Source: Hoskinsella mucinilytica (lineage in GTDB: Bacteria; Bacillota_I; Bacilli_A; Erysipelotrichales; Erysipelotrichaceae). Taken from it: a stretch of 34,803 nucleotides of DNA. Shown piece by piece: positions 31,782 through 34,803 of the stretch (position 1 is its first letter; each line of letters opens with the position of its first letter). The translations under genes and the position numbers were made by a program. The notes under the pieces are model-generated. The model worked only from the letters and a program-made list of their open reading frames with translations. It had not been told where the DNA came from and did not search any database. Location of the stretch: contig NZ_JBEQZJ010000040.1 in the NCBI RefSeq assembly GCF_045223415.1, positions 1-34,803 of the forward strand, given 5' to 3'.

Positions 31782-32401
31782 AAGAACAAGAACAAATCAA
31801 ACAATTCTTAACGATAGAGTCTAGTGAGTTAAATGCTTTTATTGAAACAATAGATGATGAAGCATTAATTCAAGCTAGAGATTTAATCTTAAACGCAGAG
31901 AAAAACAAAAATCGAGTTCATGTAACAGGAATCGGTAAACCAGGACATGTAGCCGGATATATCGCAAGCTTATTATCTTCTACAGGTACACCTGCTTATG
32001 AGTTACATGGTACAGAAGCAGTTCATGGAAGTAGCGGACAAGTACAAGAAGGTGATGTCGTTATCGCCATCAGCAATTCCGGTGAAACATCTGAACTTAA
32101 GGCAACCGTGGAAACATTAAAACGTAATGGCGCAAAAATTATTTCCGTCACAGGAAATCCTGAATCTTGGCTATCCAAACAAGGAGATGCATCATTGTTT
32201 GCCGGTGTGAAACAGGAAGGGGATAATTTGAATAAACCACCTCGTTCTTCTATATTAGCAGAAATCATCGTATTACAGTGTTTGAGTATTCTGCTTCAAT
32301 ATGAAAAAGATCTAAATCCGAAACAATATGTAAAATGGCATCCGGGAGGAAGCCTTGGTAAAAGCATTAAGGAAACCTTAAAGGAAGGAGAAACCGCATG
32401 A
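31778..32401 (+). CDS. SIS-domain phosphosugar isomerase, KdsD/GutQ-like without CBS domains
   Basis: A 207-aa SIS-domain protein covering about residues 35-165. The motifs VTGIGKPGHVAGYIA, ELHGTEAVHG, ISNSGETSELK and, near the C-terminus, HPGGSLGKS are those of D-arabinose-5-phosphate isomerases (KdsD, KpsF, GutQ), which interconvert arabinose 5-phosphate and ribulose 5-phosphate. The usual C-terminal CBS pair is missing; shorter functional versions are known. It overlaps both neighbours by four bases (ATGA each side), so the HpcH aldolase, this isomerase and the DapA-type aldolase are tightly coupled. In a Gram-positive bacterium without LPS genes, a catabolic role is more likely than KDO synthesis (inference). 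Confidence 0.9.
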   Translation: MKEQEQIKQFLTIESSELNAFIETIDDEALIQARDLILNAEKNKNRVHVTGIGKPGHVAGYIASLLSSTGTPAYELHGTEAVHGSSGQVQEGDVVIAISNSGETSELKATVETLKRNGAKIISVTGNPESWLSKQGDASLFAGVKQEGDNLNKPPRSSILAEIIVLQCLSILLQYEKDLNPKQYVKWHPGGSLGKSIKETLKEGETA

Positions 32402-33276
32402 AATTAGAAGGTATCATTACACCGCTTGTCACACCTTTTGATGAGCAACAGAATATCAATTATGAAGCAACAGGTCAATTGATCGATCATCTGATTGCAC
32501 ATGGTGTCAAAGGGTTATTTATCCTTGGCAGCAACGGAGAGTTTCATGTATTAGATGACGATGAAAAAGTTGCATTCGCTGAGTATGTCATCAAAAAAAC
32601 AAATCATCGTGTTCCCGTTTATGTTGGTACAGGAGGATGTTCTACAAAAGCAGTCATTGCATTATCAAAACAGATGGAAGCATTAGGTGCAGATGCTTTA
32701 TCTGTCATTACCCCATACTTTATCGCACCTAGAGAGGAAGAATTAATTCAACATTATAAAATGATTGCGGAAAGTGTGAAGCTACCCATCATTTTATACA
32801 ATATTCCAAAGAGTACAGGTATCAATTTATCAAAAGCCGTAGTTGAAGAATTAGCCGGCATTCCAAACATAATCGCAATCAAAGATTCTTCAGGTAACAT
32901 GGATAACCTAAAGGATTATCTAGATGTCGCAAACCATCATGACTTTGAAGTATTGATTGGTTCAGATTCTAAAATGTTAGAAGCATTCAAAATGGGCGCT
33001 GTTGGAGCAGTCGCCGGAACAAGTAATTTATTAACAGATATTGATGTCGCTATCTATGATTGTTTCCTACAGGGTGACATGGAAAAAGCGTCTTATTATC
33101 AATCAGAAATAGAGCCTCTACGTAGTGCATTAAAGCTTGGTACGGTTCCATCTATTCTGAAAAAAGCTGTACATCTTGCTGGAATCCCTGTAGGGGATGC
33201 TCGTTATCCGGTTTGTCCATGTAGTGAAGAAACTACCGCTAAAGTAAAAGAAATGCTTGCGTATTACCATATGTAA
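32398..33276 (+). CDS. DapA/N-acetylneuraminate-lyase-superfamily aldolase
   Basis: A 292-aa class I aldolase of the dihydrodipicolinate synthase/NAL superfamily. The Schiff-base lysine is K162 in AIKDSSG and the general-acid tyrosine is Y134 in LYNIPKSTG; GSNGE at 44-48 binds the pyruvate carboxylate. True DapA is usually in lysine operons; here the setting is sugar catabolism, so a 2-keto-3-deoxy-acid aldolase (KDG, KDO or similar) is more likely. ATG 32398 overlaps the SIS gene by four bases. Confidence 0.93.
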   Translation: MKLEGIITPLVTPFDEQQNINYEATGQLIDHLIAHGVKGLFILGSNGEFHVLDDDEKVAFAEYVIKKTNHRVPVYVGTGGCSTKAVIALSKQMEALGADALSVITPYFIAPREEELIQHYKMIAESVKLPIILYNIPKSTGINLSKAVVEELAGIPNIIAIKDSSGNMDNLKDYLDVANHHDFEVLIGSDSKMLEAFKMGAVGAVAGTSNLLTDIDVAIYDCFLQGDMEKASYYQSEIEPLRSALKLGTVPSILKKAVHLAGIPVGDARYPVCPCSEETTAKVKEMLAYYHM

Positions 33277-33294
33277 GAAAGAAAGGAAGGAATC

Positions 33295-33798
33295 ATGATG
33301 AAATCTTATACGATCCACTATGACAGAACAAATCTATTACTGAAAGGATGCAGCTATCTGATATTACTGTTGGTAGCCTTGGTATTGCTTGCCATATTAC
33401 CGCTCAATCCTATTTCAATCTTTCTGGTCGCAACATTATGCTGGTTTTTTGGTAAAGCCACTGGTAGAGCATGGATTCGCTTTATGAAACATAAACCATT
33501 ATGTATCCTAAAAGATACCAACATGGAAATTGCTATGCCTTGTGGTGATGGTAAGATCATGAACATCAAGGATATTACTTTTATAGAACGAAAGGTTATG
33601 CCTCATCGTATTCAACTTGTGATTCATGGAAAACATATCGAACATCCTAGTGGAGCATATTTGATCGATATCAATTATCCTTTCGCAAAACAACAGTTAG
33701 AAGAAATCAATTCCAACTTAAACGCATGGTGTAAAAAACATCAGCTTCAAGTAGAGGAAGTGTTTCAACAAAAGAAAGAGGTGCACTCTTGTGTATAA
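33295..33798 (+). CDS. Small membrane protein, unknown function
   Basis: A 167-aa protein with two close membrane spans (about residues 16-36 and 40-58), then a basic soluble domain with mixed alpha/beta character, like small bacterial PH-like membrane proteins of the STM3941 type, a tentative resemblance. Start codons ATG 33295 and ATG 33298 are both possible after AAGGAAGG. It sits between two aldolases and overlaps the KDPG-aldolase gene by eight bases. It has no obvious link to the sugar pathway. Confidence 0.72.
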   Translation: MMKSYTIHYDRTNLLLKGCSYLILLLVALVLLAILPLNPISIFLVATLCWFFGKATGRAWIRFMKHKPLCILKDTNMEIAMPCGDGKIMNIKDITFIERKVMPHRIQLVIHGKHIEHPSGAYLIDINYPFAKQQLEEINSNLNAWCKKHQLQVEEVFQQKKEVHSCV

Positions 33799-34417
33799 AG
33801 TATTACAGAAATTAGATGAAGTAAAAGCGATGGCAATCGTTCGTAGTGATTCCATTGAACGTGCTTGTGAGATAGCGGATGGTTTGATTGAAGGTGGAAT
33901 TCCGGTAATGGAAATCAGCTTCACCTTACCCAACGCTAATGAAGTCATTCGTGCGTTACGTTTAAAATATAAAGATCAACTTCTGGTTGGTGCAGGTACT
34001 GTATTAGATAGTGAAACTGCTCGTCTTGCGATTTTGGCAGATGCACAATTTGTGATAGCACCTAATCTATCACTAGAGGTCGCAAAAACATGTAATAGAT
34101 ATTGTGTACCTTATATGCCGGGTTGTACGAGCATCACAGAAGCAATACAAGGTTTAGAGGCCGGAGCATCCATGATAAAAGCTTTTCCGATCTCTAACTT
34201 TTACGGATCTGACTTGATCAGTGTATTCAAAACACCGATTCCTTATATGCCAATACTCGCTAGTGGTGGAGTTAGCTTAGAGGAAATCCCGGTATGGATC
34301 AGCAAGGGGGCTGACTGTCTTGGATTCGGTGGTCTATTAACAAAAGGAACAAGTGGTGATATCGCCGCAAATGCAAGAAAAATTCGCAATGCCATCGATA
34401 CCGCCTTACAGGGATAG
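33791..34417 (+). CDS. KDPG/KHG-type aldolase (Eda family)
   Basis: A 208-aa class I aldolase of the Eda family, cleaving 2-keto-3-deoxy-6-phosphogluconate (or 4-hydroxy-2-oxoglutarate-like acids) to pyruvate and glyceraldehyde 3-phosphate or another aldehyde. The Schiff-base lysine is K130 in ASMIKAFP; the catalytic E41 lies in PVMEISF, and the AIVR and GAGTVLD motifs are in place. The GTG start at 33791 follows GAGGTG. The length is normal. It is the third pyruvate-type aldolase in this operon and lies 11 bases before transketolase. Confidence 0.94.
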   Translation: MYKVLQKLDEVKAMAIVRSDSIERACEIADGLIEGGIPVMEISFTLPNANEVIRALRLKYKDQLLVGAGTVLDSETARLAILADAQFVIAPNLSLEVAKTCNRYCVPYMPGCTSITEAIQGLEAGASMIKAFPISNFYGSDLISVFKTPIPYMPILASGGVSLEEIPVWISKGADCLGFGGLLTKGTSGDIAANARKIRNAIDTALQG

Positions 34418-34428
34418 AAAGAGGTATT

Positions 34429-34803
34429 ATGAAAATAGAACAACATGCAACAAACATTAGAAAACACATTGTAGAAATGGTATATCAGGCACAAAGCGGA
34501 CATCCGGGAGGATCTCTTTCTGCCGCTGATCTGGTAACGTATTTATATTTTGAAGAAATGGATATTACATCAAAGAATGTAGCCGGTATTGATCGTGATC
34601 GTTTTGTATTAAGCAAAGGTCATGCTAGTCCTTTATTATATGCCGTGCTTTGTGAAAAAGGACTATTACCTGAAGCTGAGTTGGCTACTTTTCGTCACAT
34701 CAATTCCAGATTACAAGGACATCCCAATATGCATTATATCGAAGGTGTGGATATGTCTACAGGCTCTCTTGGTCAAGGTATCTCCGCAGCTGTTGGTATG
34801 GCA
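34429..34803 (+). CDS. Transketolase, N-terminal subunit (partial, copy B)
   Basis: First 125 codons of a split transketolase N-terminal subunit, cut by the right edge. It starts at ATG 34429 behind GAGG, 11 bases after the Eda-type aldolase. From 34459 it aligns with 345-1 on the minus strand without gaps, differing at 11 of 345 bases, ten of them silent third positions and one giving Val for Leu. The first 10-13 residues (MKIEQHATNIRK) differ from copy A and are three shorter. SGHPGG, SKGHASP and GSLGQG are intact. It would link this operon to the pentose phosphate pathway. Confidence 0.93.
   Translation, partial: MKIEQHATNIRKHIVEMVYQAQSGHPGGSLSAADLVTYLYFEEMDITSKNVAGIDRDRFVLSKGHASPLLYAVLCEKGLLPEAELATFRHINSRLQGHPNMHYIEGVDMSTGSLGQGISAAVGMA
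34459..34803 (+). repeat. Right arm of a window-spanning inverted repeat (transketolase)
   Basis: Partner of 1-345, in opposite orientation, about 34.1 kb apart. The match begins sharply at AGAAAACAC inside codon 11 of copy B, and the upstream DNA is unrelated. Confidence 0.97.

Noticed and set aside
32398..33276. Lysine-biosynthesis DapA
   Set aside because: No lysine genes are nearby; the gene is coupled to a SIS isomerase and sugar aldolases within a PTS operon.

Overview
The window looks like a chromosomal segment of an AT-rich, low-GC Gram-positive gut bacterium (Bacillota; the gene mix suits an Erysipelotrichaceae-like Firmicute, though that placement is inference). Supporting signs are strong AGGAGG ribosome sites, TTGACA/TATAAT promoters, several PTS transporters with PRD-type regulators, CcpA-type cre boxes, a lipoprotein lipobox and no LPS genes. 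No rRNA, tRNA, CRISPR array or insertion sequence was seen.

Layout. (1) 1-6447, minus strand: an anaerobic L-ascorbate operon running outward to the left: ulaG, ulaC, ulaA, ulaB, an unknown beta-propeller protein, ulaF, ulaE and the start of a split transketolase. (2) 6687-8291, plus: a membrane TPR protein and a DeoR-family regulator, divergent from ulaG. (3) 8371-13414, minus: a beta-glucoside operon (PRD regulator, fused PTS IIB-IIC, GH1 6-phospho-beta-glucosidase). (4) 13509-16919: a GHKL histidine kinase/LytTR response regulator pair, divergent from a small Sec-secreted protein with a structured leader and a CPBP membrane protease. (5) 17035-22444, plus: an aromatic amino acid operon aroB-aroC-aroF-aroA-tyrA, preceded by a Tyr/Phe leader peptide and terminator that look like a classical attenuator. 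(6) 22519-23609, minus: a second small secreted protein with a VanZ-like partner, next to the scar of a tandem copy. (7) 23772-26239: a second CPBP protease, a YwaF-like membrane protein and a lipoprotein. (8) 26388-34803: a divergent PRD regulator and a second ascorbate-family PTS operon running outward to the right: IIA, IIB, IIC, HpcH-type aldolase, SIS isomerase, DapA-type aldolase, a small membrane protein, KDPG-type aldolase and again the start of a split transketolase.

The two PTS operons mirror each other. Each starts near the middle, puts PTS genes first, has an intrinsic terminator between PTS and enzyme genes, and ends at the window edge in the same transketolase gene. The two transketolase copies are 334/345 bases identical in inverted orientation, so they form a long inverted repeat bounding the whole window. 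In the right-hand operon, an arabinose-5-phosphate-isomerase-like SIS protein, three pyruvate-type aldolases and transketolase suggest breakdown of a 2-keto-3-deoxy sugar acid to pyruvate and pentose phosphates; KDO (3-deoxy-octulosonate) is a specific, testable candidate substrate. The strongest regulatory discoveries are the aro attenuator, paired N11 inverted operators in front of the right-hand operon, and a kissing-hairpin leader on the first secreted-protein gene.
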